A stretch of DNA of 64,000 nt from Pseudomonas orientalis (GCF_002934065.1 NZ_CP018049.1:4462501-4526500); one strand, 5' to 3'; positions 43,623 through 52,340 are shown, counted from the first letter of the stretch. Notes: generated from the sequence alone by a model not told the origin. Made by a program: numbers and translations.

Positions 43623-44641
43623 CCGGCCACCACCGCATCCGATCTTTTATGTGCCTGCTGCACGCCGTTCTTGATCGCGACGATTTGCGCCATCAGCGAC
43701 AGGGCAATTTCCGCCGGCGTATGGCTGCCGATGTGCAAGCCGATGGGCCCATGCAAACGTGCAATGGCTTCTGCCGACAATCCCAACGCCGCCAGATTTT
43801 CCCTTCGCTTCTGACTGTTGACCCGCGAACCAAGGGCGCCAATGTAGAACGCGCTGGAATTCAACGCCGTGAGCAAGGCCATGTCATCCAGGCGTGGGTC
43901 GTGGGTCAGACAAACAATCGCCGTGCGTTCGTCGGTCTGGATATTCAGCACTGCTTCATCGGGCATGCCCGGTACGAAGCGGCCGTGGTGTTCCTCCCAG
44001 CCATACACAAACTCTTCACGCGGGTCGCAGATCAGTACTTCGAAATCGAGCAAGCGCGCCATTTCCGCGACGTAGCGCGACAGTTGCCCGGCGCCGATCA
44101 ACAGCAGGCGCCAGCGTGGCCCATAGATGGCGCGCAGACGCTGGTCGTCAAAGGTGACTACATCGGTCTTGCTCGCGGCGCTGAGGGTCACCTTGCCAGT
44201 GGCCAGGTCCAGCTCCCGCGCAACAATTTGATGATCCTCACAGCGTGCCAGCAATTGCGCGACCCACGCCCAATCGTCCACCCGCTCTTCGGTCAGGCGC
44301 AGGGTGCCGCCGCAGGGCAGGCCAAAGCGCGCGGCCTCATCGCGGGTGACGCCGTAGGTCACCAACTGCACGGGCGAGCCGTTATCGGGCAAACGGCCAT
44401 CCTGCAAGCGCGCGATCAAGTCATCCTCGATGCAGCCGCCGGACACCGAGCCGATCACCACCCCGTCGCCACGCAAGGCCAACATCGCACCCGGTGGACG
44501 CGGCGCGCTGCCCCAGGTCTGCACCACGCTGTACAACACCACACGTTGCCCGGCGCGGCGCCATTCAAGCACGCTGCGCAGGACATTCAGATCCACACTG
44601 TCCACAAAACCTCCCGCAAGCGTTTCAACCGATTCATTCAC
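43619..44641 (-). CDS. XdhC/CoxI-family molybdoenzyme maturation protein
   Basis: The product has 340 aa. The N-terminal XdhC_CoxI domain has GSAPRPPGAMLALRGDGVVI, GSVSGGCIEDDLI and GLPCGGTLRL. The C-terminal Rossmann domain has LLLIGAGQLSRYVAEMARLL and LGSRVNSQKRRENLAALGL. Such proteins insert sulfurated cofactor into xanthine-dehydrogenase-like enzymes. No target enzyme gene is in the window, so the pair is an orphan maturation unit here. Confidence 0.9.
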   Translation of the reverse strand: MNESVETLAGGFVDSVDLNVLRSVLEWRRAGQRVVLYSVVQTWGSAPRPPGAMLALRGDGVVIGSVSGGCIEDDLIARLQDGRLPDNGSPVQLVTYGVTRDEAARFGLPCGGTLRLTEERVDDWAWVAQLLARCEDHQIVARELDLATGKVTLSAASKTDVVTFDDQRLRAIYGPRWRLLLIGAGQLSRYVAEMARLLDFEVLICDPREEFVYGWEEHHGRFVPGMPDEAVLNIQTDERTAIVCLTHDPRLDDMALLTALNSSAFYIGALGSRVNSQKRRENLAALGLSAEAIARLHGPIGLHIGSHTPAEIALSLMAQIVAIKNGVQQAHKRSDAVVAG

Positions 44642-44679
44642 TGTAAAACAAAAGCCACTGCCGTGACGCGCAGAAACGC

Positions 44680-44706
44680 AAACGCCCCGAACCAGTCGGG
44701 GCGTTT
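44680..44706 (-). terminator. dctA terminator
   Basis: AAACGCCCCGA and TCGGGGCGTTT form a perfect 11-bp stem; it lies 38 bases past the dctA stop. The T-run is short on both sides. Confidence 0.75.
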
Positions 44707-44744
44707 GTGTGTTGCAGTCGGCGTTAGTTCACGCCATCTGCAGC

Positions 44745-46076
44745 TTACTTGACCACAGGTGCAGGGCCTTCGGCCACGCCCAGGTCGTCGATTTCGCGGG
44801 TTTCGGAGATACCGGTACCGCCGGATGCCAGCTCGCTTTGCAGCTTGTCGGTGTCCAGCTCCTTGACCCACTTGGCCACGACGATGGTGGCAACGGCGTT
44901 ACCGACCAGGTTGGTCAGCGCGCGGGCTTCGGACATGAAGCGGTCGATACCCAAGATCAGCGCCAGGCCGGCAACCGGCAGGTGGCCGACGGCCGACAGG
45001 GTGGCAGCCAGCACGATGAAGCCCGAGCCGGTCACACCTGCAGCGCCCTTGGAGGACAGCAGCAGCACCAGCAGCAGGGTGATCTGGTGGGTGATGTCCA
45101 TATGGGTGTCGGTCGCCTGAGCGATGAACACGGCGGCCATGGTCAGGTAGATGGACGTACCGTCCAGGTTGAACGAGTAACCGGTCGGGATGACCAGGCC
45201 AACTACGGATTTCTTCGCGCCCAGGCGCTCCATCTTGATCAGCATGCGCGGCAGTGCGGATTCCGAAGACGAAGTACCCAGCACGATCAGCAGCTCTTCG
45301 CGGATGTAGCGAATCAGCTTCAATACGCTGAAGCCGTGGGCGCGGCAGATGGCGCCCAGCACCACCACCACGAACAGGACACAGGTGATGTAGAAGCAGA
45401 TCATCAACTGGCCCAACTGCACCAGGGAACCTACGCCGTAGGCACCGATGGTGAACGCCATGGCGCCCAGGGCACCGATGGGCGCCAGCTTCATGATCAT
45501 GTTGATGATGTTGAACATCACGTGGGCGAAACGATCGATGAAGTCCAGCACCGGCTTGCCGTAGGCACCCAGGCGGTGCAGGGCGAAACCGAAGATCACC
45601 GAGAACATCAGCACTTGCAGGATGTCGCCGTTGGCGAAGGCGCCGACGATGGTGTTGGGGATGACATTGAGGATAAAGCCGACGATGCTCTGGTCTTTAC
45701 CGGCGGTCACGTAGGCCGCGACTTTCGAAGCGTCCAGGGTGGCCACGTCGATGTGCATGCCGGCGCCCGGCTGCACGACGTTGACCACGATCAGGCCGAT
45801 AAGCAGCGCAATGGTGGAAACGACTTCGAAGTACAGCAGCGCGTAACCGCCGGTCTTGCCGACCGATTTCATGCTTTGCATGCCGGCGATACCGCTGACC
45901 ACCGTGCAGAAGATGATCGGGGCAATGACCATTTTGATCAGCTTGATAAAGCCGTCACCCAGTGGTTTTAGGGCCACGCCGGTCTGCGGGTAGAAGTGAC
46001 CGAGCAAAATACCGATAACGATTGCGACGATCACCTGGAAATACAGGGATTTGTAGATTGGCTGACGAGTCGTCAT
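44745..46076 (-). CDS. dctA: C4-dicarboxylate transport protein DctA
   Basis: The product has 443 aa from ATG 46076 (MTTRQPIYKSLYFQVIVAIV), with GAGGAAC ahead. It is a dicarboxylate/amino acid:cation symporter with re-entrant loop motifs LGTSSSESALPRMLIKME, GYSFNLDGTSIYLTMAAVF and KGAAGVTGSGFIVLA. It imports succinate, fumarate and malate. A frame open 200 codons further upstream is not coding. The promoter region has a sigma-54 element and two palindromes, listed separately. Confidence 0.96.
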   Translation of the reverse strand: MTTRQPIYKSLYFQVIVAIVIGILLGHFYPQTGVALKPLGDGFIKLIKMVIAPIIFCTVVSGIAGMQSMKSVGKTGGYALLYFEVVSTIALLIGLIVVNVVQPGAGMHIDVATLDASKVAAYVTAGKDQSIVGFILNVIPNTIVGAFANGDILQVLMFSVIFGFALHRLGAYGKPVLDFIDRFAHVMFNIINMIMKLAPIGALGAMAFTIGAYGVGSLVQLGQLMICFYITCVLFVVVVLGAICRAHGFSVLKLIRYIREELLIVLGTSSSESALPRMLIKMERLGAKKSVVGLVIPTGYSFNLDGTSIYLTMAAVFIAQATDTHMDITHQITLLLVLLLSSKGAAGVTGSGFIVLAATLSAVGHLPVAGLALILGIDRFMSEARALTNLVGNAVATIVVAKWVKELDTDKLQSELASGGTGISETREIDDLGVAEGPAPVVK

Positions 46077-46211
46077 TGCAAAGTTCCTCAATCGCACCGT
46101 GTGGCAAATATCCGCCATTGCCCACGACACTTGAATTGCGAACCCTCCTGCACTGGAGGGATTTGTTGTTGGCGAGGCCTGTAGGAACAATCCTGCGCTA
46201 TGATCCTTATC

Positions 46212-46226
46212 GCAAACAGCGTGCCA
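46212..46226 (-). promoter_or_regulatory. Sigma-54 promoter of dctA
   Basis: On the minus strand TGGCACG-N4-TTGC matches the -24/-12 consensus. Start of transcription would be near 46200, 124 bases ahead of dctA. DctBD-RpoN control of dctA is known in pseudomonads and rhizobia. Confidence 0.8.
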
Positions 46227-46303
46227 CTTTGCATGAAAGCGATGAAAGCCTTTGGACATCAGGGCTGGGGGCTGGCCGATACTTGGCGAGCGCGAAACCA
46301 AGT

Positions 46304-46358
46304 GGCGGATTTCCGCCGACCCACCCTGTCTCGTCCTACAATTTGGCGGATATCCGCC
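46304..46358. promoter_or_regulatory. Twin palindromes upstream of the dctA sigma-54 promoter
   Basis: GGCGGATTTCCGCC (46304-46317) and GGCGGATATCCGCC (46345-46358) lie 41 bases apart centre to centre, 90-135 bases upstream of the -12/-24 element. That is where enhancer-binding activators such as DctD bind. They also lie just ahead of the AraC gene at 46416. Confidence 0.65.
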
Positions 46359-46415
46359 TTGCGACCCCGCCGGGGTGATGGCTACCCTCGGCCACTCCAT
46401 GGACGAGGCCCTGTC

Positions 46416-47414
46416 ATGCGTGAACGCACCATCGCCAGTCACTTCGCCCGCGCTGCCCTGGGGGGCGCGCGTCGCGCCGGTTACGACTACTCGGGCCTGC
46501 TGCAGCAGGTGGGTATCACGCCCGACCTGCTGAGCGAACCCCGTGCGCGTATCGCTCCGGAGCAATTTACCCGGTTGCTGCAAATGCTCTGGTTGGCGCT
46601 GGATGACGAATACCTGGGTTTCGCCCAGGCGCCGAGCAAGCGCGGCACCTTCGCCATGATGTGTCACGCGCTGATTCACTGCCGCACGCTGGGGAAGGCA
46701 CTGGAACGCGGCCTGTTATTTTACAGCCTGTTCCCCCACGGCCCACGCTGGCAACTGACACGCGAAGGCGACAGCGTTCGCTTGAGCCTGGACGACTCCC
46801 CCCTGTGGGACCCGGACCACTTTCTCAGTGAATGCATGCTGGTGATCTGGCATCGCCTGGGCAGTTGGTTGATCGGCCAGCGTATTCGGCTGCATCAGGT
46901 CACCTTCAGTTATCCGATGCCGGCCCACGCCGGTGAATACGACCTGCTGTTTCCATGCCCCCAGGTATTTGCGGCGCCGAGCAGCAGCCTGGTGTTTCCC
47001 AGCCGTTACCTGAACCTGCCGCTGCTGCAGGATGAACGCACCCTCAAACACTTTTTACAGCGCTCCCCCGCCGACTTGTTGTCTCGACCGGATGAGGGCG
47101 ACAGCCTGAGCAGTCAACTGCGCCGCTTGCTGAGCCGTGATCGCACGCCCTGGCCGGACCTGGAGGCGGTCGCCGAGCACTGGCATATCAGTCCACAGAC
47201 ACTGCGCCGGCATTTGCGTGAAGAAGGCAGCAGTTTTCAGGCGCTGAAGGATGAGCTACGGCGCGATATCGCCATCTACCACCTGGGGCGAGCGGACTTA
47301 TCCTTGCAGGACATTGCAGAACAGTTGGGGTTTTCGGAACCGTCGGCGTTTCATCGGGCGTTCAAGAAGTGGACCGGTTTGACGCCGGGGGCGTATCGCG
47401 CGCAGGAAGGTTAA
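46416..47414 (+). CDS. AraC-family regulator with Arabinose_bd-type N-terminal domain
   Basis: The product has 332 aa from ATG 46416 (MRERTIASHFARAALGGARR), GAGG ahead. The large N-terminal domain (LLQQVGITPDLLSEPRARI, FTRLLQMLWLALDDEYLGFA) is of the Arabinose_bd group seen in OruR/ArgR-like regulators. The C-terminal helix-turn-helix pair is WHISPQTLRRHLREEGSSF and LQDIAEQLGFSEPSAFHRAF. A longer open frame back to 46200 runs through the dctA promoter and is unlikely. The order dctA-regulator-phoQ-phoP matches PA1183-PA1179. Confidence 0.88.
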   Translation: MRERTIASHFARAALGGARRAGYDYSGLLQQVGITPDLLSEPRARIAPEQFTRLLQMLWLALDDEYLGFAQAPSKRGTFAMMCHALIHCRTLGKALERGLLFYSLFPHGPRWQLTREGDSVRLSLDDSPLWDPDHFLSECMLVIWHRLGSWLIGQRIRLHQVTFSYPMPAHAGEYDLLFPCPQVFAAPSSSLVFPSRYLNLPLLQDERTLKHFLQRSPADLLSRPDEGDSLSSQLRRLLSRDRTPWPDLEAVAEHWHISPQTLRRHLREEGSSFQALKDELRRDIAIYHLGRADLSLQDIAEQLGFSEPSAFHRAFKKWTGLTPGAYRAQEG

Positions 47415-47434
47415 AAGGGAAGCTTGCCAGCCCC

Positions 47435-48781
47435 TCACAAGGCCGGAAAGTGAATCCTGAACGCCGCGCCCCCCAGCGCCGAATCACCCAGGGTCAACCG
47501 CGCGTGATAGCTCTCGATGATGTCCTTGACCACCGCCAACCCGATGCCCTGCCCCGGATGCTGACGATCAAGCCGCTCACCACGCTGCAGAATCCGTGCG
47601 CGCTGGTCCGGTGGCACACCGGGGCCGTCGTCTTCGATGCACAGTTCACTGCCGTCCAGGTGTTCCACAAGGCTGATACGGACCTGCTTGACGCATAGGC
47701 GGTAGGCGTTTTCCAGCAGGTTGCCGAGCATCTCGAGCAGGGCGCCTTTCTCGATGGGCACGTCGCACGCGTCCGGCAGGTCGAGGGACACGGTGACGCG
47801 CTTGTCCCGGTAGACCTTGTCCAACGTGTCACACAGGCTTTGCAGCACCGGCTCCAGGCGGACCTGGTGGCGGACCAGGCCGCTCTTGCGCAGGCTGGCG
47901 CGCTGCAATTGGTAGCCGATCTGCTGGCTCATGCGCTCGATCTGAGATTGCAGCACCCACGCCTGGCTGCGTTCTTCGGGGCGCTGGGCCATGTCTTCGC
48001 TCACACCCTGCAATACCGCCAGCGGGGTTTTCAGGCTATGGGCCAAGTCATCCAGGGAGTCGCGGTAGCGCGCCCGCTGCTCACGCTCGCTGTGCAGCAA
48101 ACGGTTGAGGGAACCGGTGAGGCGCAACAGTTCCCGGGGATGCTCTTCGCTGAGGCTTTCGCGGGTGCCGCCTTCGATCTGGTCCAGCTCCTGGCTCAGG
48201 CGCCGCAGGGCCTGCAGCCCCCAGGTCAGGCCGAGCCAGAGCAGCGTCAACAGCACCAGCAACGCCGCGCCGAACCCCAGGTAGAGATTCTCGCGCAGGC
48301 CTTCGAGGGTCAGTTGGTATTCACGCACCGGTTGCAAGGCGACGATGCTGAAAGCCGCGCTCTTGCCGCCCAACAGACGGACCTCGACGTCGTAGACGAA
48401 GAACTCCTGGCCGTTGGCTTCGCGAATGCGCGCAAATTCGTTGCCGCGCCCATCGTAGCGCGGCTTGTAATTGATGTTTTCTTCCTGGGTCGCCCGCGAG
48501 CGCCATACCAGGTGGCCTTCCCGGTCATAGATGTAGCCGAGCAGGCGACTGTCGGTCAGATTGAAACGCTCATCGGGCAACTGCGCCGGCATGAGCAGCC
48601 GGTTATTTTCCACGCGTGCCGCAGAGATCAGTGTGGTGACATCCGACGCAAGGCGCTGCTCGATGGAATCCTGCAGCGCCAGGCTGAAAGCACCTTGCAT
48701 GGCGGGCAACAAGCCCAGCATGAACAGCACCGCCAGGGTGGCGGCGGCCAGCATCAGGCGCACACGGAGCGAGCGAATCAA
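47435..48781 (-). CDS. phoQ: Sensor histidine kinase PhoQ
   Basis: The product has 448 aa. Two membrane segments (LMLAAATLAVLFMLGLLPAM and LYLGFGAALLVLLTLLWLGL) flank a ~140-residue periplasmic sensor. Cytoplasmic part: HAMP-like, phosphorylated His in DDLAHSLKTPLAVLQG, N box NLLENAYRLC, G boxes EDDGPGVPP and GQGIGLAVVKDI. In the family it senses low magnesium and cationic peptides. Its ATG overlaps the phoP stop by 4 bases. Confidence 0.88.
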   Translation of the reverse strand: MIRSLRVRLMLAAATLAVLFMLGLLPAMQGAFSLALQDSIEQRLASDVTTLISAARVENNRLLMPAQLPDERFNLTDSRLLGYIYDREGHLVWRSRATQEENINYKPRYDGRGNEFARIREANGQEFFVYDVEVRLLGGKSAAFSIVALQPVREYQLTLEGLRENLYLGFGAALLVLLTLLWLGLTWGLQALRRLSQELDQIEGGTRESLSEEHPRELLRLTGSLNRLLHSEREQRARYRDSLDDLAHSLKTPLAVLQGVSEDMAQRPEERSQAWVLQSQIERMSQQIGYQLQRASLRKSGLVRHQVRLEPVLQSLCDTLDKVYRDKRVTVSLDLPDACDVPIEKGALLEMLGNLLENAYRLCVKQVRISLVEHLDGSELCIEDDGPGVPPDQRARILQRGERLDRQHPGQGIGLAVVKDIIESYHARLTLGDSALGGAAFRIHFPAL

Positions 48782-49455
48782 CGGCAGCGCTCATTGAACA
48801 GGTAGCCCAGGCCGCGCACGGTGTCGATCGGCTTGAACCCGGCCGGGCCTTCCAGTTTGCGGCGCAAGCGGCCGACCAGCACTTCGATGACGTTCGGGTC
48901 GCGCTCGTCGTCATCGGGATAGAGCTGCTCCATCAAACGGTCCTTGGCCACCACCTGTTGATGATGGCGCATCAGGTATTCGAGGATGCGGTACTCGTAG
49001 GCGGTCAGCGCCAGCGGTTGTTCGTCCAGCGAGGCTTGCTTGCGATTGAGGTCCAGCAGCAGGGGCCCGGCGACGATGGTGGACTGGGTGAAACCGCTGG
49101 AGCGGCGCAGCAAGGCGTTCATCCGCGCCTCCAGCTCTTCGAACTGGAACGGTTTGACCACGTAGTCGTCGGCACCGGCAGCCAGGCCTTCGACTTTGTC
49201 CTGCCAGTTGCCGCGGGCGGTCAGGATCAGGATCGGAAAGGTCTTGGCCTGGGTGCGCAGTTGCCGGATCAGGTCCAGGCCGCCCATGCCGGGCAGCCCC
49301 AGGTCGATGATCGCCAGGTCGTGGTTGAATTGGCCGGTCTGGTACAGGGCTTCCTCGGCATTGGCCACGGCTTCGACGACGTGGCCGCTGTCGGTCAGGC
49401 GGGTAAACAGGTGATGACGCAACAGCGCCTCATCTTCCACCACCAGCAATTTCAT
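48778..49455 (-). CDS. phoP: Response regulator PhoP (OmpR/PhoB type)
   Basis: The product has 225 aa from ATG 49455 (MKLLVVEDEALLRHHLFTRL). Receiver domain with Asp in LAIIDLGLPGMGGLD and Lys in DDYVVKPFQ. The winged-helix DNA-binding domain ends VLVGRLRRKLEGPAGFKPID then TVRGLGYLF. Start preferred over one four codons upstream because GGAGAGCC precedes it. Predicted binding sites lie at 49833-49871. Confidence 0.9.
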   Translation of the reverse strand: MKLLVVEDEALLRHHLFTRLTDSGHVVEAVANAEEALYQTGQFNHDLAIIDLGLPGMGGLDLIRQLRTQAKTFPILILTARGNWQDKVEGLAAGADDYVVKPFQFEELEARMNALLRRSSGFTQSTIVAGPLLLDLNRKQASLDEQPLALTAYEYRILEYLMRHHQQVVAKDRLMEQLYPDDDERDPNVIEVLVGRLRRKLEGPAGFKPIDTVRGLGYLFNERCR

Positions 49456-49473
49456 AAGGCTCTCCAAGGCAAT

Positions 49474-49779
49474 TCAACAGTCCGAGCGAGGGATATCATA
49501 GCGGCCCTGCAGGTCTTGCGGGCGCAGTTTAATGCCATTGTAGTGGCCAGACTGAGGCGCGTAACCGATGCGGTAACCCGGTTGAGGCGCTGTAACCAAC
49601 GACTGGCCCCACGGTGCGGCCTGAACGTTCATCTCTTCGAAGCTGACACGATGGATCAGGTTGCTGGCTTTTTTGCTTTTCTCTCGGCCAAAGCCGGCAA
49701 ACGTGCTATCGCTGGCTTGCACACCGGCGGTGGCACTGAGCATGGTCAACGCCAACAGCAGTTTCTTGATCGCAGTCAT
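49474..49779 (-). CDS. Small exported protein heading the phoP-phoQ operon
   Basis: The product has 101 aa. A signal peptide (MTAIKKLLLALTMLSATAGV, cleavage near QAS) is followed by an ~80-residue basic domain with SNLIHRVSFEEMNVQAAPWG and QPGYRIGYAPQSGHYNGIKL. There is a single cysteine at the C-terminus. The family is unknown to me. It lies 18 bases before phoP and directly behind the PhoP-box-like array; in PAO1 this place belongs to oprH, and this product is much shorter and not a barrel. Confidence 0.78.
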   Translation of the reverse strand: MTAIKKLLLALTMLSATAGVQASDSTFAGFGREKSKKASNLIHRVSFEEMNVQAAPWGQSLVTAPQPGYRIGYAPQSGHYNGIKLRPQDLQGRYDIPRSDC

Positions 49780-49815
49780 GGTGGTTACCTCGTAAGCGTT
49801 CAGGCTGTGGGGTCC

Positions 49816-49871
49816 ACACTACGCAAGCGCCCCTGAACTCCCCCTGAACGGGCTCTGAACCCGGACTGAAC
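49816..49871 (-). promoter_or_regulatory. PhoP-box-like array and -10 of the phoPQ operon
   Basis: Four copies of CTGAAC (plus strand; GTTCAG on the minus strand) start at 49833, 49844, 49855 and 49866, each exactly 11 bases apart. A -10-like TAGTGT (49816-49821 reversed) lies 11 bases downstream of the first on the minus strand. PhoP boxes are hexamer direct repeats with 5-base gaps, and that 11-base distance to the -10 is typical of PhoP-activated promoters. Confidence 0.75.
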
Positions 49872-49922
49872 CGCAACCTGCTATGCACCACGGACTATGC
49901 ACTGACGCGCCAACTCGGCAAA

Positions 49923-50648
49923 ATGTCGCGCATGACGCCCCTACCCGCCTGCTGTACCCCACTCGATGCCCATTGGCCGCTGCCTGCTCCCTTGCCGGGC
50001 ACGGTGTTCCTGAGCACGCGATTCGACCCGGCCTTATTGAACCCCGGTGATTTCCAGCGCAGCGCCGTGCCGCCACCGGCGAGCATCCAGCGTTCGGTGG
50101 CCAAGCGCCAGGCGGAATTCCTCGCCGGCCGCCTGTGCGCCCGCGAAGCGCTGCGGCGACTCGATAACCTCGATTGCGTGCCGGCCATCGGCGAAGACCG
50201 CGCGCCGATCTGGCCAGCGCACATCAGTGGCTCCATTACCCACAGCACCGGCCACGCCGCGGCGATCGTCGCGCACAAGGCGCAGTGGCGCGGGCTGGGA
50301 ATGGACCTGGAGAACCTGCTGACGCTGGAACGGGCGCAACGCCTGGCGGGTGAGATACTTACTCCCGATGAAATGCAACGAATGGCCAGCCTGCCGCGCG
50401 AGCACACCGCCCTGCTGGTGACGCTGACATTTTCGATCAAGGAGAGTCTGTTCAAGGCGCTCTACCCGCTCGTGCACAAGCGCTTTTATTTTGAGCATGC
50501 CGAAGTGGTGGAATGGTCGCAGGCCGGGCATGTGCGGCTGCGGTTGCTCACGGAGCTGTCCAGTGAGTGGTGCCATGGCAAGGAATTGGAGGGGCAATTT
50601 GGGGTGGCGGGGGAGCAGTTGTTGAGTCTGGTGGCGGTTGGCGCCTGA
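49923..50648 (+). CDS. pcpS: Sfp/EntD-type 4'-phosphopantetheinyl transferase (PcpS-like)
   Basis: The product has 241 aa. It transfers phosphopantetheine from CoA to carrier proteins; Pseudomonas typically uses one broad enzyme for AcpP and siderophore synthetases. Motifs: RQAEFLAGRLCAREAL, SGSITHSTGHAAAIVA, LGMDLENLL (metal-binding Asp/Glu) and FSIKESLFKALYPLV. A second ATG three codons in is an alternative start. The gene symbol is given by family similarity. Confidence 0.88.
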   Translation: MSRMTPLPACCTPLDAHWPLPAPLPGTVFLSTRFDPALLNPGDFQRSAVPPPASIQRSVAKRQAEFLAGRLCAREALRRLDNLDCVPAIGEDRAPIWPAHISGSITHSTGHAAAIVAHKAQWRGLGMDLENLLTLERAQRLAGEILTPDEMQRMASLPREHTALLVTLTFSIKESLFKALYPLVHKRFYFEHAEVVEWSQAGHVRLRLLTELSSEWCHGKELEGQFGVAGEQLLSLVAVGA

Positions 50649-50731
50649 TAGACCGCTATCGGGGGCAAGCCCCCTCCCACAGGGGAATGCATTCCAAATG
50701 TGGGAGGGGGCTTGCCCCCGATGGCGGTCTC
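50649..50731. repeat. REP pair in outward (reverse-forward) order
   Basis: A reverse REP core (ATCGGGGGCAAGCCCCCTCC) precedes a forward core (GTGGGAGGGGGCTTGCCCCC), separated by AGGGGAATGCATTCC. The order is the opposite of the REPINs elsewhere in the window. It lies between the transferase and a convergent kinase gene. Confidence 0.9.
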
Positions 50732-52340
50732 AGGGTTTCCCCTGTTCTCTGGGCCAACTCAGACTGAAACACGCCCCGCCCAGGTTGTTGCTCTTGCTGA
50801 TCAACGCCCGCCCGCCATGCCAATAGATAATCCGCCGCACAATCGATAACCCCAGGCCGTGCCCGCCCGAGGCGCGGGTGCGGCTGTCGTCCAGGCGCAG
50901 GAACGGGGTGAACACACGTTCCCAGGCGCTTTCCGGTATGCCGGGGCCATCGTCCTCCACGTCGATACGGCAACGCACCTGGCCTACCTGATAACTGATC
51001 AACACCTGGCCCTTGGCGTGGCGCATGGCATTGCTGACCAGGTTCTGCAGGGCGCGGTGCAGGTAGCGGGGCTCGGCATCGACCCAGGCGTCCTCCCGAT
51101 GCGCCGATGACGGGTAAATCCCCCGGGTGACGCTGACCTGCGGGCGCAGTGGCGACAATTCGCCGATCACCTGATCAAGCAACGCATCGAGGTCGACGCG
51201 CTGGAAGTCCAACGCCGGCGCGCCCTGTTCCAGGCGGGCATAAGTGAGCATCTCATCGACCAGGCCATCGAGGTCCTGGATATCGCCGTCCATGCCCTCC
51301 AGGTATTTGCGCCGGGCCTCGGCGGTGGTGGCGTCGCCCAGCATCTCCAGGCCGAAGCGCAGGCGCGCCACCGGCGTGCGCAGCTCGTGGGACACTGCGC
51401 GCACCAGTTCACGCTGAATCGCCAGCAACTGCTGCAAGTGCTCGGCCATGCCGTTGAACGCCGCCGCCAACCGCCCCACCGAGTCGACGCCTCGCGCCGG
51501 TACGCGAACCTCCAGGTTGCCCTTGGCGATGCGCGTGGCCGCCGCCTCCAGCCCCTTGAGCCGGCGCTCGAGCTGGCGCACCAACAGGTAGACGATCAGA
51601 CCGATCAGGGTCAGGCCGATCAGCGCGATCAGGATCAGCCATTGCGCCGGGTACGGGTTCATTTGATACAGCGGGCCGATCTCCAGCACCCACGGCGTGC
51701 CGACCATGCCGGCAAACACACGGATCGAATCACCGCCCTTGCCCAGGGCCATCACCGTATCGCCTTCGGCCACGCGACGGCGCTGGTCGTCGTCCATATC
51801 GGCCTGGTCGAGGGTCATCAGGTGCATCTCGAAACCAAAGCCCTTGGCCTGCTTGAGGTCAGCCAGGCGTTGCGGCTGCTCGGCCACCGGAAACCGCACC
51901 AGTTCGTCGGCCAGCAGGTAGATAGTGGCGCGGGCCAATTGCTCGCTGATCTGCTGCACTTCGCCGGTGAGCACCCATTGCTCCTGTTCGCTGACCAGAC
52001 GCAGTACCCGCGCAGCATGGGGCCCCGTCTGCTCCACCAGGACCTGGCCACGTTGCAGGCGCTTGCGCTGGCTCATGTCCAGCTGCGCGTCGGCGAAGGT
52101 GCGCAACTGCAACGGAATGCCCAGCAATCGCTCCCACACCGCCAATGCGCGCTGGCGTTCGATGGCGCTCATGGGCCGCAGATTGTCGCCCATCAACGCG
52201 AACGTGCCATGGGCCAGGCGCTCGCGGTATTGGCCGCTGCGCACATCGTTGAGCAAGTGCAGGGCCAGCACCCCCAGCAGCGCGACCAGGATCAGCGCGG
52301 CGCACATGCCGCCGTAGATGCGCAGGAAGATCGAGTTCAC
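50730..52340 (-). CDS. RstB-like sensor histidine kinase (PA1158-like)
   Basis: The product has 536 aa. Membrane segments: residues ~5-28 and WLILIALIGLTLIGLIVYLL, with a ~210-residue periplasmic region between. HAMP (LEAAATRIAKGNLEVRVPAR), phosphorylated His in VRAVSHELRTPVARLRFGLE, N box NLVSNAMRHA, and catalytic EDDGPGIPE, GGHGLGLSIVRR. It overlaps its response-regulator gene by 4 bases. The signal is unknown. It sits upstream of nrdA as in PAO1. Confidence 0.92.
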   Translation of the reverse strand: MNSIFLRIYGGMCAALILVALLGVLALHLLNDVRSGQYRERLAHGTFALMGDNLRPMSAIERQRALAVWERLLGIPLQLRTFADAQLDMSQRKRLQRGQVLVEQTGPHAARVLRLVSEQEQWVLTGEVQQISEQLARATIYLLADELVRFPVAEQPQRLADLKQAKGFGFEMHLMTLDQADMDDDQRRRVAEGDTVMALGKGGDSIRVFAGMVGTPWVLEIGPLYQMNPYPAQWLILIALIGLTLIGLIVYLLVRQLERRLKGLEAAATRIAKGNLEVRVPARGVDSVGRLAAAFNGMAEHLQQLLAIQRELVRAVSHELRTPVARLRFGLEMLGDATTAEARRKYLEGMDGDIQDLDGLVDEMLTYARLEQGAPALDFQRVDLDALLDQVIGELSPLRPQVSVTRGIYPSSAHREDAWVDAEPRYLHRALQNLVSNAMRHAKGQVLISYQVGQVRCRIDVEDDGPGIPESAWERVFTPFLRLDDSRTRASGGHGLGLSIVRRIIYWHGGRALISKSNNLGGACFSLSWPREQGKP

